Shown: positions 1 to 12,520 of the stretch, one piece after another
Position numbering within the stretch: position 1 is the stretch's first letter
How the letters are laid out: the number at the start of each line of letters is the position of its first letter
Source of the DNA: Trema orientale
Taxonomy: Eukaryota; Streptophyta; Magnoliopsida; Rosales; Cannabaceae
Direction of reading: 5' to 3'
Assembly: GCA_002914845.1 (NCBI GenBank)
Contig: JXTC01000062.1
Coordinates: 271,495-335,494, forward strand
Length of the DNA: 64,000 nucleotides
Notes under the pieces: generated by a model
What the model was told of the DNA's origin: nothing
Database searches by the model: none
What the model saw: the letters and a program-made list of their open reading frames with translations, nothing else
Translations under genes and position numbers: made by a program

Positions 1-1364
1 TTCCATCACGACTGTGAAAAAAAAAAAAAGTACAAACACAGAGAAAACCTATGTCAATCACTTATTGTTGACAATAGTAGTAGTAGGAATTTTAATATTA
101 GTGAGTGACAACTGACAAGTATGAGAATTAATTGGCAAAAAATTGACATGTGGGGGTGTTATTTTTATCCTAATTGGATCATGAATACTCTCTTGATTTT
201 GTTTAGTAGTCAATTTTAAGATTGTATGCTGCTAATTTTGAAATCTCTCTTCATTTTCTTTTGGTTCTCTGTCAATGTGCCTTTAGGTATCTATTTCTTA
301 GGTGGCACTTTATTGCAGACAAAATCACTAGGAAGTGACAATTATGGATGGTGGACCTAAAGTAAAAGATTTACTTTTGATTTTCAACAATTTACTTTTT
401 GACCCCATTTTCTTTTTCCAAAAACAAATTAGCTTCAACTGCTGATCTGCTACTTCTTAATCATTTTTTTGTCTCTCTCCAAATTGGGTTTGCTTTCACT
501 TCTTCCCCGTTTGGTATATGTGTAAGGTTAGTTAGTTACATATATACATATGGTACAGCTGTCTACAAGGATGACATAACAAACTCCAAACAAGAAGCAG
601 CTATGGCTTAACAGGCTATCCAAAGTCCAAACCAGAAAGATTTATGCTAAGTTTCTAGGCATAGTAATCGTTGATTTTCTCAACTTTTCTGGTACTTCTG
701 TTTTCATGCTGCTTTCAGCATCATCAGCTTGACACTCCGTTAGCCTTCCCATTGTTATAACAATTTTCTCATGTTTCTAAATGTGTTATCCAATCAAACC
801 GGGCCTAGCTAATCAAATTATCTTTCCCATGAATTGGTATTGTCCCCAGTCTCTCAAATTAGTGGCTAACAGGTCTAAAGCAACACAATAGTATTAATTT
901 AAAACCACAACTCTGACCTTTAGATTAGATGACTAGTGAAATACTCAGTGCAGAAAGCAGTCAAATGATGTTGTTTCTAAGGAGTCAAATTTGGACCTTT
1001 TATTTTGAAGAAATTACCTGAATGACTGGCTTTTATTCTTCTCTTTGTAACCACTCTTCAAGAGATATAATTAACATGATGCTCGCAATACCTGGCTGTG
1101 CTGCCTCTTAATGGAAACTTTAATACTTGATAAGAAGCCAGGCAGTAAAAGCTTTGATCAGCTAAATGGTGTCAGTTCACTTAATTTATCTGTTGAGTAC
1201 TTGAGTTATATACTGTTGCAGACATAGAGGACAACCACATAGAAGATCATATGACCTTGAGAGGGCTGATCCAGTTAATACTTCCTGTTTAACCCGACAT
1301 GTCATGCCTTGCAATGCAAGTTATACATTTTCTTGATTGATTTTGCTGCATGTTATCTTAACAG
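1..1364. other. Intron 1 or upstream flank of the tyrosine aminotransferase gene
   Basis: AT-rich sequence with no convincing exon. The first aminotransferase exon in the window opens in mid-codon after an acceptor AG at 1363-1364, so a coding exon for roughly the first 90 residues must lie upstream. Nothing in 1-1364 encodes the expected N-terminal segment. This stretch is therefore most simply the 3' part of a long intron 1. The short frame at 399-611 is not a recognisable protein. Confidence 0.5.
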
Positions 1365-4149
1365 AGCAGTTGCCGAGTATTTGTCACGTGATCTTCCTTA
1401 CAAGTTAACATCTGATGATGTTTTTATCACATCTGGCTGCACACAAGCTATTGATGTTACATTGGCAATGCTTGCTCGCCCTGGTGCAAACATCTTGCTT
1501 CCAAGGCCTGGTTTTCCAATTTATGAACTTTGTGCCGCTTTTAGACATCTTGAAGTTCGCCACTTTGATCTCCTCCCCCAGAAAGGCTGGGAAGTTGATC
1601 TTGATGCACTTGAAGCTCTTGCAGATCACAATACAGTTGCTACGGTAGTTATAAATCCTGGAAATCCTTGTGGAAATGTATACAGTTATCAGCATTTGGA
1701 GAAGGTAAGGCTATGCATTTTATTTCGGGACAATTCTGTACTTTTGAGAGACTGCTAATATTTTCTTTTTCCAAACCCCCAGCTTTCTATGGTCTAAAGA
1801 AATGGTTATATTTTGTTTTCTGGTGAAATTCAATTAGATTGCAGAAACCGCAAAAAAGCTTAGAATTCTTGTAATTGCTGATGAAGTTTATGGGCACCTT
1901 GCTTTTGGCCGCAATCCATTTGTACCGATGGGTGTCTTTGGAGAAATTGTTCCTGTTCTTACTCTTGGGTCCTTATCAAAGAGGTGGATGGTACCTGGAT
2001 GGCGACTTGGTTGGTTTGTGACAAGTGATCCTTGTGGCATGTTTAGAGAACCCAAGGTTCTTTGTCTCTGTCTTTGATTACTTCATATGCGTGTTTCTTA
2101 AACTCAAATTTTTAGAATGATTTCACGACAGTGTGCAAGTTTTTAGTAAGTTAACAATACCTGATTGCATTAAAAGGGGTTTGAAGACCTATTTGAAAGG
2201 TTATGTATTGTTGTCCTGCCATAGTACTGCAGTTCCTGATATTATACAACTTTAGAGTTTCTTAACAAATTAAAACATTAAAATGTCCATTGTAAATGTC
2301 TCTGATTGCAATTTTTCTATAGCGAAAACAAAGAATTATAATCATGTCCATCCAACAGTTTAGCTGGTATGTGGACTAGCAGTTTAGCATGGTCGAGTTC
2401 TCGCTAATTATACCTCTACAGATTGATCCTTCCCCTGATTTTGTAGATGTTGTAATGTGTCAACAAAGATATTATCCAATCTTGATGGATCTTAATTGAA
2501 TGGACATGTACTTTGGCACTTTGCAGCTTTCATCGCTGGAAAGTGCTTTTCATTGTAGTTTATCTTGTTTCTCAGAATTGATTAATTGGATTATATGATG
2601 TTAACTCGCTCTTCTTGTCTTGTACTTTAGATTGTTGAGCGTATAAAGAAATATTTCGATGTCTTGGGGGGTCCAGCAACCTTCATCCAGGTTCGTATCT
2701 TGAATAAATATCTTCTGAAAAGAATTTAAAGATGATAGTTTTCTTATTTGGTAAAATGACTTGCACCATGTTCTTGCAACATCAGCTTCTTTATTTTCGA
2801 TGCTATCAATTGATAAAAACAGTTATGGTCCTGTTTCCAGATTGATACATTTCAATTGTGTAGAAGCTAAATGTAAAGCAGTAATTTGTAATTTCTATAC
2901 TTACACGCAGTCAAAAGCTAAAATAAGTAGCAGTTAGACTGAGCTCAAACAAACAATAGAGCCATAAAACATGTCAATATTGGTTCCATGAATAAACTGG
3001 TTCTCTTTGCACTGCTGATAGAGTTATCTGGTTATAATTATTCTACATCAGAATATAAAGAATTTTGATGCGAATTTATTTCATGTCAAGAATGAAGAAT
3101 CTGTCAACTCATTTCTCGTCTCTTTCATAATTGAATACGTTGTTGGTATTTCAGGCAGCAGTTCCTTGCATCCTTGAGCAAACAGAAGAGGTTTACTTCA
3201 AAAGAACGAATTATCTACTGAAGAAGAGCTCAGATATCTGTTGTGATAGGATAAAGGAGATTCCTTGCATTACTTGTCCACACAGGCCTGAGGGATCTAT
3301 GGCTGTAATGGTGAGGAAAATAACAGAATGTACACTTCTATGCTTTGAAATTAGAGTTTTCATTGGAGTTATTTTTGCTTACTCAATTTAATGAATGCAG
3401 GTCAAACTGAACCTCTCACTACTGGAAGACATTAGTGACGATATTGATTTTTGTTTCAAACTCGCCAAAGAGGAATCTGTGATCATTCTTCCAGGTAAGA
3501 AATAGACACTTTAGGAAATTATTTTAGTACTTCATATTAAGAGTAATCTAGTTTGCATGTCCGTTTTTACCTAAGAAAAATTCTGATTTTACTTGTCAAA
3601 TCACAAATGCATCCCACGTAGCAGTATGAACTCTTTTTAGAGGTACTTATTAAACTTGAATGCTAGTTTTCCTCAGCCGCCGCACCTTCTTTTTCTGTTA
3701 TGAAGATTTGCAAATAATATTTGTAATCTAGGATTTCTACTCCCAATGTAAAACAGAAAGAAGTTTGCATCTGCATTCGATAAGCCAAAACCAAACAAAA
3801 AATGCGCTCAGTCTGTATATGAACATGTGGCCTTTCTTGTGCCCAAACTTTGAGGTGAGAAGAGGCTAAAATGGTTCCAAAATAATTAGAATAATATAAT
3901 AGTCCGCATTCACCCGTTCTGAGTTTGTAATTGGGTAGAACTTTTTAGCTAATTGTTATGGCTGTAAAGGCTTAGAAGTAGCTAGCTAATCAGTATTACT
4001 TGCTAAAAGAGAACTAAGTTTCTTTTGCAGGGACAGCAGTGGGGCTCAAAAATTGGCTTCGAATTACTTTCGCTGTTGATCCATCCTCACTGGAAGAAGC
4101 ATTACGGAGAATAAAGTCTTTCTATCAAAGGCATGCCAAACTACTGTAA
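1365..4149 (+). CDS. TAT7: Tyrosine aminotransferase, TAT7-type, 3' part (six exons)
   Basis: PLP-dependent class I/II aminotransferase that converts tyrosine to 4-hydroxyphenylpyruvate, feeding tocopherol and plastoquinone synthesis. Exons: 1365-1704, 1838-2056, 2631-2690, 3155-3310, 3401-3494, 4031-4149, all GT-AG. They join in frame to 328 residues ending at TAA 4147-4149. Diagnostic segments are [44 protein letters not shown] and the PLP-lysine motif [16 protein letters not shown]. The family is usually about 420 residues, so the N-terminal ~90 are missing, presumably in an exon left of the window. The donor after exon 2 (gttctt) is weak but the join is conserved. The coding frame is intact throughout, arguing for a working gene cut by the window edge rather than a pseudogene. 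A nicotianamine or other tyrosine-type aminotransferase is possible; TAT7 fits best. Confidence 0.9.
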
Positions 4150-4920
4150 CATACCAGAGATCAGCGGCAATGAAAACCCTTCTTGCAATCTTGATGATGG
4201 CCTTGCTTTTGCCCCCATAGAATTAGTGTTCTTCCACAGGTACATTTGTTACAAATCTGATATGACTTTATGCTAAGAAAAATGTTGTACAAAAGTCTTG
4301 GTCTAAGATCGTTTCTACTAAACTCTTCATTAGTGATACCTTATTATCTATTTGTATATGAGATTCGTAACACCTAGTTGGATATGGATCACTTTGGTGA
4401 GAATAATGTCATGGGGTATAACTTAGAGCGACTTGATAAAACGATGTTTGTAACTAATGAGATTAATTAGTTAATTAAGTGCAACATCTAGATTCATTTG
4501 TTTAATTAAATATATAATAATTCTGAAAAAAAAAATTGTTGATATCGCATAGAAACAAATAGAGGGTTAACCTTTGCTACATGTGACTTGTTGGTCATGC
4601 AAAGCTCGTGGTGCAATGAAGGACAAGTTTACGCTAATAAGGGGTGGTCACCTCTCTTACTCATATAGTGTTCCCCCACAATTTTTGCCCCCACAAACCA
4701 TAAGATTTTACTTGGTAATTTTCCAACTTTTTTAAGAATTAAGTGGCCGGCTGTTGATATCTAATATTTTTCTACAACAATATTTATTGGTGAAAAAAAT
4801 TAAGTACATAAATTTGATGTCGATAATGGAAAAAGTAGTGACTGATTAATGTTGGAAAATGACTTGTAGAAAAGGTTAGAAATGCGAATTTTGTTGGCAT
4901 GTACCCACATTTCGTTTGCC

Positions 4921-5295
4921 TTGAATAATAATGGGTTTCTATCACTTTTACATATAAAAAACTAAAAAGACTACAAAAATATGGAATTCATACTTTTTTC
5001 AAACTTTCATACGGTTTTTATTAGAAAAATATCACTTTTTAAAAAATATTTAAAAAAATACCATTTTTAAAAATAATTACTGGTTACTGATTTCTGAAAA
5101 TTTGTTACTGGTTACTAATTATCACTTATAAATATCTTTGGTTATTAGTTACTAGTTTCTGGAAATTGGTTATCAGAAACTAGTTACTATTTAAAAAATG
5201 GTATTTATCTAATAAAAATTGTACCACACCTTAAAAAAACTTAAACCACCGTATTTTTCAAATTTTTTTCTAAATTACCGTATAATATCTAATTT
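4921..5295 (+). repeat. Dispersed AT-rich repeat, copy 1
   Basis: About 375 bp whose whole length reappears in inverted orientation at about 21053-21468. Shared landmarks in order: a stretch ending acttttacatat, a segment reading tcatacggtttttattag, an internally palindromic core of ggttactggttact-type words, and a right end reading taaattaccgtataat. The core folds back on itself, so this is probably a MITE-like non-autonomous element. No coding potential is seen. Confidence 0.65.
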
Positions 5296-5339
5296 CGTCA
5301 ATAATAATAGCACCAGGCCGCTTCTTATAGAAATCCAGC

Positions 5340-5660
5340 CCATAGGTTTAAAAATTGGAAACTCTTGATTTTTTGGGAAAAAAATCCCGAAGATTTAAAA
5401 AAATATCACTTTTCAAAAATTATTAGAAAATATCACTTTTAATAAATATTTAGAACAATACTACTTTTTCTTTCAAAATTTATATTTTTCAGTGATACTC
5501 GAGGTAACCAGTTGGATTATTTTGGATAATTAATTTAGTCACTTAAAGTAACTAATCAAGTTACCTCAAGTATCTCACTAATTAATAAAAAGTGGTATTT
5601 TTATAAATACTTTTAAAATTAGCATTTTTCTAATTAAATCTGGGATTTTTCAAACAATTT
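5340..5660. repeat. Foldback element
   Basis: An imperfect inverted repeat centred near 5535. The inner arms are gtgatactcgaggtaacc and agttacctcaagtatctcac; the outer arms are gaaaaaaatcccgaagattt and aaatctgggatttttc. The AT-rich vocabulary resembles the neighbouring dispersed repeat, so it may be a related non-autonomous element. It has no coding content. Confidence 0.5.
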
Positions 5661-5668
5661 CAAAATTT

Positions 5669-5841
5669 GGGATTTTTCATTTTTTTTTAAACTTTTACCA
5701 TAAAAAATCTAATTTCTTCTATTTTTTTTCATCTATGTGGGAAAATTTTTAACGGGGATTTTTCAATTTTTTTTAGACTTTTACCATGAAAAATCTAATC
5801 TCCTCTACTTTTTGTCACCTATGTGGGAAAATTTTTTACGG
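5669..5841. repeat. 86-bp tandem duplication
   Basis: Two adjacent, nearly identical units, about 5669-5754 and 5755-5841. Each runs from ggatttttca through cttttaccat and aaaaatctaat to gtgggaaaattttt and acgg. Few substitutions separate them, suggesting a recent local duplication. No function is apparent. Confidence 0.7.
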
Positions 5842-7397
5842 TTCAAACTGCACCATGATTTACGAATACTACCAAGATAAAGGCTAGTTGGGACGCACGT
5901 GGATAGTGTTTGAAACACACCGGGCCTCTTGAGTGCTGAGGCTTTGAAGGCAGGCGGGGATCGTCGGCCTTGTGCTGCCATTTAAAGCTATGCAGCTGCC
6001 ACGCAGCTACTGCATTATGTATTATTGTATCAGTATTTTTAAGCTTAGCAAACTCCCTCTACTTGTTCGTGCATACAATTTAATATTATATTCGTATTTT
6101 CCGGAGACAAAAACACCGATGATGCCAAATAAGATATAGGGTGCTGATCATCAGAGTTGCCATTCTTCTAATGCTTTTTCCTACCAAAGCTCCTTACTAT
6201 AGAAGCCTTAATTTGATCAATATGTTATCTCACAACAACCAACTCTACTACTACTACTACGACTGTAGGTATCGAGTTTTTTTATTTGTTTATTATTATT
6301 ATTATTATTAAGCCTTAGAAATATTGCCAAGATTCACCACATAAAGTTTAAGGCCATAATACACGAAATATAATAGCATAAGATCCCGGCGCAAATACCC
6401 TTTCTTTTTTTTTCTTTTTTTTTTCACTTGGTGGAGGAAGATTCGACTCTATATTGGGGGGAGAGTTCTAAATTTTGTAGACAAATAAACTTAGCACACG
6501 TGATTATCAAATTTTGGGTTAACCAGTTGAGTATTGACTTGTGTTGCTTCAAATTTGTAAAGATGAGGATTTTTTTTAAATTTTTTAAATTTTTATTTTT
6601 CCAGTTGAGGGCATTACTAAGGAAAATAGTTTAGAAACATACCTAGAAACAACAAACTCTGAGCAAACAAAAAAATCAAAAATTGAGCCCAAAAACAAAT
6701 ATAAAGAAGTGGGAGATCTCTGATGTGTAAATGGGGTTGGCTTTGTCCTATTTCTTGTCTCTAGTTTTTTTTATAACAATCTTTCTATACATTCCACGTA
6801 TTCACAAACTGAACTGTAGCTGTAGGTGGTGACAAACACAAGCATTCAAACACAAATATAACAATGATTTTGTTTTCATTTTTTATTCTTGTTTCCTACA
6901 AATTCAGGTCTTTATCTGCAACCACTCTAGACATGTTCTTGATTGGAATAGTAATAACAACAAGAATAACAGAACATGGTCTGGGCTGTATAACATTTTT
7001 CCGTAGTGCAAGGTCTAAATTAAGGAAAGAACAGGAATAGTTTTAACACGACAAGAAGTTTGTATAGCAAATAAATATATAAATAAATAAAAGACAATAC
7101 CATACCATGTTTAGCACAACCATTTTTTTTTTTAACCGGGGATTTAATTAGATAAACAGTGTGGATTAGATATAAATTATAAAAAAACAATGCAGAACAA
7201 ACTGTCACCACTCAAGACAAAGCCGGACTCCACATTCATTGTCTTTAACCAAAAAAAAAAAAATAAAAGAAAAAAAAAGGAAGGAAAAAGTAAAGAAAAT
7301 TGGTTTATTTATTCATGATAAACCAATTATATTTAATAAAATGATTAGTTTAGCAAACAATTGATACATCAATTTAAAAGAAAGCTCCTTTTTCTCT

Positions 7398-7625
7398 TAT
7401 ATATATATCTCTAGTTCCTCTCTTCCTAATTGCCTTGTTGATTTGTTAAAATCTTTCTTGCATTTGAACTTTTCCACTAACTGGAAAGCTGCAGCTCTAT
7501 CTTCTGGTGTGGTAAGAGAATAAGATAACTTTTAGATATTTATTGTGTGTGTTTTCGGTTGTGATTATCCATAAACTCAATTACTTTATGCTCTTTGCTT
7601 TTATTTATTTATTTTCAAAGAAGCA
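7398..7625 (+). promoter_or_regulatory. TATA box and 5' leader of the DAT1-like gene, with a leader intron
   Basis: A TATATATATA box lies at 7398-7408, followed by a pyrimidine-rich leader. A plausible 5' UTR intron runs from a gtaaga donor at 7512 to an acceptor ending cag/aag near 7620, just before the ATG at 7626. This is inferred from position and splice consensus only. Confidence 0.45.
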
Positions 7626-9273
7626 ATGGAGGTTGGAAATGGCAGTGACCTCGAAGTTCATGTGTTTCAGTCATCATCTGAGGTGAGAACTCAAAAACCC
7701 AAGTTCATGCGTGTGTTTCAATCATCATCTGAGGATAATCTGGACTATAGATTTGGTAATTAGGGCTATGCAGTCCTTGCTGAACAACAATAACCAACCT
7801 TTAGAATGATTGTTTGAACCTTTAGAAAAAGCTCAGCAGTAGCCCTTCTCTACAATAATAAGAAAAATAAAAGAGAGAACATTAGCCCAGGTCCCTACTC
7901 TCTGTTTGGCTCCAGAGGTTATCACTAGTTGTTTTTTGTGGTTAGGACTTGGCTATTTTTGGACATAAACATTAACCATCATTGAGACCACATAAGGACC
8001 CTAATCTTAGTTAATAATTGGTCTTCTCACAAATTTTCACCAACAAATTGCTCTTGTTACTGAACAACACCATCTTTTTTCTTTTTTAATCAATAGTTAC
8101 TTGCAAAACTGCATGAGAAGTGGGGCTCAGTGAAGAAGCAACCTTACCCGGCTATGTACTCCAGCATATTTGGTGGAATCATTCTTGATCCTGCTTTGAT
8201 GGTCATTCCAATAGATGATCACATGGTTCACAGAGGGCATGGTGTGTTCGATACAGCGATTTTGTTAAATGGGTAAAAGGCCTTATACGGTCCTCTTCCA
8301 TTGGTTCTTCTGTACTATTTTGGTTTTGTAACTGTTTGTCCAATATGATCCTTTTAGACACTTGTATGAACTCGACGCCCATCTTGATCGCTTCCTTCAA
8401 TCAGCTTCAAAAGCAAAGATCTCCTCTCCTTTCCCTCGATCAACTCTTAGAAGCATTCTTTTGCAACTGGCAGCAGCATCTAAGCACAAGAAAGGAACGT
8501 TGCGATATTGGTTGAGTTCGGGTCCTGGAAACTTCTTGCTCACATCTGCAGAATGCCCAACATCTGCATTCTATGCAGTGGTCATTGATGAGGACTTTTC
8601 CCAGTGCAAGGAAGGAGTTAAAGTGATAACCTCCACCATACCAATGAAGTCACCACTATTTGCAACTATGAAGAATGTGAATTACCTCCCAAATGTCCTT
8701 TCCAAGATGGAAGCTGAAGAGAAAGGAGCATTCGCTTCTATATGGGTTGATGAGGAAGGTTACATTGCAGAAGGTCCAAATGTGAATGTTGCTTTCATAA
8801 CACGCGAAAAGGAGCTCGTCGTGCCCTTCTTTGATAAGATCCTAAGCGGGTGCACCGTTAAAAGACTTATTGAATTGGCTCCCAAGTTGGTTGCAAGGGG
8901 GCGTTTGAATGGCGTCAAATTTGGAAACCTTAGGGTGGAAGAAGCTAAAGACGTTGCTGAAATGATGTTTGTGGGAAGCACACTGCCTCTGTTGCCAATA
9001 ATCATGTGGGATGAGCAGCCCATTGGAGATGGTAACAACTATACTGGTTAATGAATAGAAACCTTTCTGTTACTTGTTCACTTTCTCTCAATGTGATCTT
9101 AAAAACTTAAGATTGCTCGAATAACATAGACTAACAAAGCTCTTCTTTGTGCCATTTGTTTTTCATTGACAGGAAGAGTGGGAGAGTTGACAATGGAGTT
9201 GTCAGATCTGCTTTGGGATGATATGGTAGCGGGGCCTGAAACACATAGGACACCGGTTCCTTACAAGGATTGA
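7626..9273 (+). CDS. D-amino-acid transaminase / aminodeoxychorismate lyase-like PLP enzyme
   Basis: Fold-type IV PLP enzyme related to Arabidopsis DAT1 (At5g57850), a group whose members transaminate D-amino acids or make p-aminobenzoate for folate. Exons: 7626-7682, 8097-8272, 8358-9031, 9173-9273, GT-AG and in frame, giving 335 residues. Visible motifs include DDHMVHRGHGVFDTA, LYELDAHLDRFL, the PLP lysine (about K183) in MKNVNYLPN, and the cofactor glutamate (about E216) in IAEGPNVNVAF. SGCTVKR follows. The Arabidopsis protein has a long plastid-type N-terminus; this one starts MEVGNGSDLEVHVFQ and appears to lack a transit peptide, suggesting a cytosolic form or an unseen upstream start. 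The start is the ATG just after a likely leader intron. A decayed second copy lies 2.4 kb downstream. The exact substrate cannot be told from sequence. Confidence 0.88.
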
Positions 9274-11718
9274 AAGTTATGCCAATGCCAAACAAAATAA
9301 GATGCTGGAAGGAACTGTTTCCTATTGCATTAGATGCCTCATTGGGCATTATTCCTTCTTGCTGTTTATTCTATCAAAAACTTATGAATGCTTCCTCTTT
9401 GGTTTTCTTGTTTATGAGTATGGAAATAATTGTTCAAATAGAGTCTTTGGAAGCTTTCTCTATATGAGAATTTAACAAAGTGCTTTGGTTCATGAAATTG
9501 ACACGCCGCATGTATTCCAGACCTACATCATACGGGTATAAGAAAACAGCTTGTGATCACTTTCATTTCCTGAATAACTGCAGAACTTGGCCAAAATTCA
9601 CCATAGTACTAATAATATATGCGTTAGTTTGAGTAACTTTGTTTCTTTCAAGATCAAACTAAAAAATAGTATTTCATTTTTAAGCTGTCAATCATCTGTC
9701 CTGGTTTTCCCTTGTTGACGTAACATTTGTAGTAACAAACTGGGGAAAAGAGAAGGAATTTCTCGCAGAAACAGATTTAAAAATTTTCCGGATTTGAAGA
9801 ATAGGATCTGAATTTTATACTAAATGTGCCAACTATTCTTCCTTTTTGACTCGCTCCTAACCCGGCGTAACCTGCATTTATAGATTAGAATCAAACAACA
9901 AAAGAAAGAGAAGAGTTCAGCAAAAGACAACTAAAAAGGTAACAGTTCAATGAACAGAACATCTTTGGAGTAGTATGGAAATTCTGAACGTGAAACTCAG
10001 ACAGAAACTTCTGTTTTTCAAATCTGTTGGTTGTTAAAGAATAATTATAAATCGTGGTATCATGAATGTTAAGCTATGCTCTTCATTCAATCCACCAATT
10101 CTCAAATCTTTGTGCTTTTCTTCACACCGAACGCTTCAAGAGCAAAGTTGGTATGGTTAACGTGATAACTGTCTACTTTTCTTATAGTAATTGACTCAAT
10201 CAAGCTTAGTGTATAACACAGATCCTCGTCTTGTAAACTCGAGTTTCTTTCACAAGCTTTCTGATAGTAAAATGAAAACATATCCAGTGTCCTACTGGAG
10301 ACCATTTTGTCACATTTGAACATCAACAGCAGGCAGCAGCCATTATTTTCTAGCTTTGATTATTTACATAATGTATAGAATCGCACATGTAACTGAGTTT
10401 TAGTACATGAATCTGATGATTCTTTACATTCACAACTCATTAAATCCAACATAAGCAAGAAAAAAAAAATTCTACAGTGGAACAAAGGCTTTGATTGTGC
10501 CAAGTAAACAACTATATTCTTGCTTTACAGATACAATTATGTATGGCAGTTTGATACTGCTACACTCGCAAGAACAAAATTCATCTCACTCTTAGACCAC
10601 CAAGTCTAATTGTAACTTTTGATTTTGAGACAACGAGAGATAATAAACAACGTACTTATTATTACATATTTCTCACCGAGTACTCTCATTAATGAACTAG
10701 AAAACAAGCTGAGTTTCGTCGTTGCAGAACGACTCCCAGCTCTTTTCTGCATCTTTGAGGAAAAGAAACAAATTTCCCGAAGCCACCTATTCCGAAAGTT
10801 ACAACAAACTCATTGTTGTATGATTCTTGGCAGAGACAGTCCTCCGGGCAGAGCTCCTCCTCCATCTCTTCAAACAGTCCTACAAACTATAAGTGTGTCT
10901 GAAATTGAAAGGAGGACTTTGGTGCTATGTTATTTACTATGGAGTGTGGATGAATGGCCTTTGGCAACGGATAAAGGGGTCCTAAATAGAAAAGTCACAA
11001 TGTCTGTAAAGGGTAACGAATCCAATGCCACTAGAAGAGCATCTATATATTCTCATGTTTATCATGTTGGCCCACTGCGCATGGCAGTCATCACATTTGC
11101 CTGCCATCTTCTAGGACTCTTTATTATAAATCATGTTGTATTTTATGTTTGCCTGGAACTATATAATGTGTATCTCCAAATTATTAAAAGTTTCAACATA
11201 TCCCATGAATTACATATGATTTTAGCTGTTTGAGAAGCAAAGCTAAGTTTTAATAATTCATGAAATATATTGAGACATTCTACATATTTGGAGGAAACAT
11301 TAGATAAACTTCTACGAAATTCTAAAGATCTTATACACATCACCTCCATTAGTCAAATTTGATTTTTTTTTTTCCTAAAAAAAAGTTGCATTTTTGACCA
11401 TTAAATTTTATTCAATGATCAATTACTTCTTATAAAACAATAATTAGTTGTCTATATTTATATAATAACACGGCTGAATGGTAAAAAAATTCATTAAATT
11501 TGTGGTCTTTTCATAATCCCGGGAGGCAGGAGGTGCTACTATAGTTATATTTGAGCCAAGATATGTTGCTGTAATATTATTGTACACAAAAGGTGTGTTA
11601 TTTTCTCTTGCGGAGAAAGCAAGAACTTTAGGTTATGAGTTTTTTTTTTTTTAATCTTTTTATATTTGGAAAAGATTTTAGTCCAATATTATTATTTTCT
11701 TTCTAAATCAATGATCAG
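9274..11718. other. Intergenic between the DAT1-like gene and its pseudogene
   Basis: 9274-9480 is the likely 3' UTR of the DAT1-like gene; parts of it reappear downstream of the pseudogene. The rest is AT-rich with no supported gene. A 204-residue open frame on + at 10619-11233 resembles no family I know and has poor composition. The opposite strand holds a short candidate frame listed separately. 10102-10326 on - is another short unrecognised frame. Confidence 0.5.
10689..10865 (-). CDS. Possible small ORF, unrecognised (58 residues)
   Basis: On the minus strand an ATG at 10865 opens a frame beginning MEEELCPEDCLCQ and ending at TAA 10691-10689. The stretch is more GC-rich than its surroundings. 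About 190 bp upstream on the same strand a TATA-like atatatag occurs near 11050. I do not recognise the peptide. A long open frame on the opposite strand overlaps it, so at most one of them is real. This may equally be noncoding. Confidence 0.15.
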   Translation of the reverse strand: MEEELCPEDCLCQESYNNEFVVTFGIGGFGKFVSFPQRCRKELGVVLQRRNSACFLVH

Positions 11719-12520
11719 TTAGTAGCAAAACTAAATGCAGATTGGAGCTCAGTGAAAAAATAATCTTACCCAGCCATGTAGTCCAACATTTTTGGTGGAA
11801 TTATTCTTTGATCCTGCTATGATGGTGATGATTCCAATATAAGATCACAATGGTTCATAGAGGGCATGGTGTGTTTGACATAGCAACTTTGATAAATGTT
11901 TAAGGCCTTATATGCAGTCCTCCTCCCTGGTTCATTTCATACATACAATTTTGGTTTTGTAACTGTTTTTCACAATATGATCCTTAATCAGACACCTCTA
12001 TGCACTGGATGCGCATTTTGATCGGTTCCTTACGCGCATTTTTGGTTGAGTTTAAGTCCTGGGGAAACTTCTTTCTCACAGCTGCAGAGTCTCCAACTTC
12101 AGCATTTTATGCACTAGTCATTGATGAGGACTTTTCCCAGTGCAAAGAAGGGGTTAAAGTGATAAACCTCGATGAAGCCACCACTGTTTTGCAACGATGA
12201 AAAATGTGAATTACCTCCCGAATTTGCCATCGAAAAGGGATGTTGAGGAGAAAAGAGCGTATTATGTTGCAGAATGTCCAAGTTTGAATGTCGCTTTTAT
12301 AACAAGTGAAAAATCAGCTGGTCTTCATAAGATCCTAAGTGGTTGCACCGCTAAAAGACTCGTTGAATATTGGCTCCCAAGTTGGTTGCAAAAGCGCATT
12401 TGAAAGGCATTTAATTAAACTTGCTAACACTACTGTGGAAGAAGCCAAAGGAGCTGCTAAAATGATGCATGTAACAAGCCAATCATCATGTAGGACGAGC
12501 AACCCATTGGAGGTGGCAAA
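11719..12520 (+). pseudogene. Decayed tandem copy of the DAT1-like gene
   Basis: Aligns to exon 2, intron 2 and exon 3 of the gene at 7626-9273. It starts with ttagtagcaaaact, matching ttacttgcaaaact at 8097. Disabling changes include two stops in the exon 2 equivalent (a Gln codon now TAA; ATGTAC now ATGTAG), a damaged exon 2 donor, and a loss of over 100 bp replacing the segment between DRFL and the LSSGPGN region. Further indels split 12000-12403 into several frames, a Trp codon has become TAG near the end, and the exon 3 donor is lost. Intron 2 is retained, so this is a DNA-level duplicate, not a retrocopy. Homology to the 3' UTR resumes at about 12610-12745. The equivalent of exon 4 is not recognisable. 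Confidence 0.9.

Larger units (their letters stand above)
4150..7397. other. Intergenic, rich in foldback repeats
   Basis: Begins with the presumed 3' UTR of the aminotransferase. From about 4900 to 5850 it is almost entirely AT-rich repeats, listed separately: a dispersed element at 4921-5295, a foldback at 5340-5660 and an 86-bp tandem pair at 5669-5841. From 5850 to 7397 I see only simple T- and A-runs and no supported gene. The short open frames at 6428-6634 and 7020-7211 look random. Confidence 0.6.
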
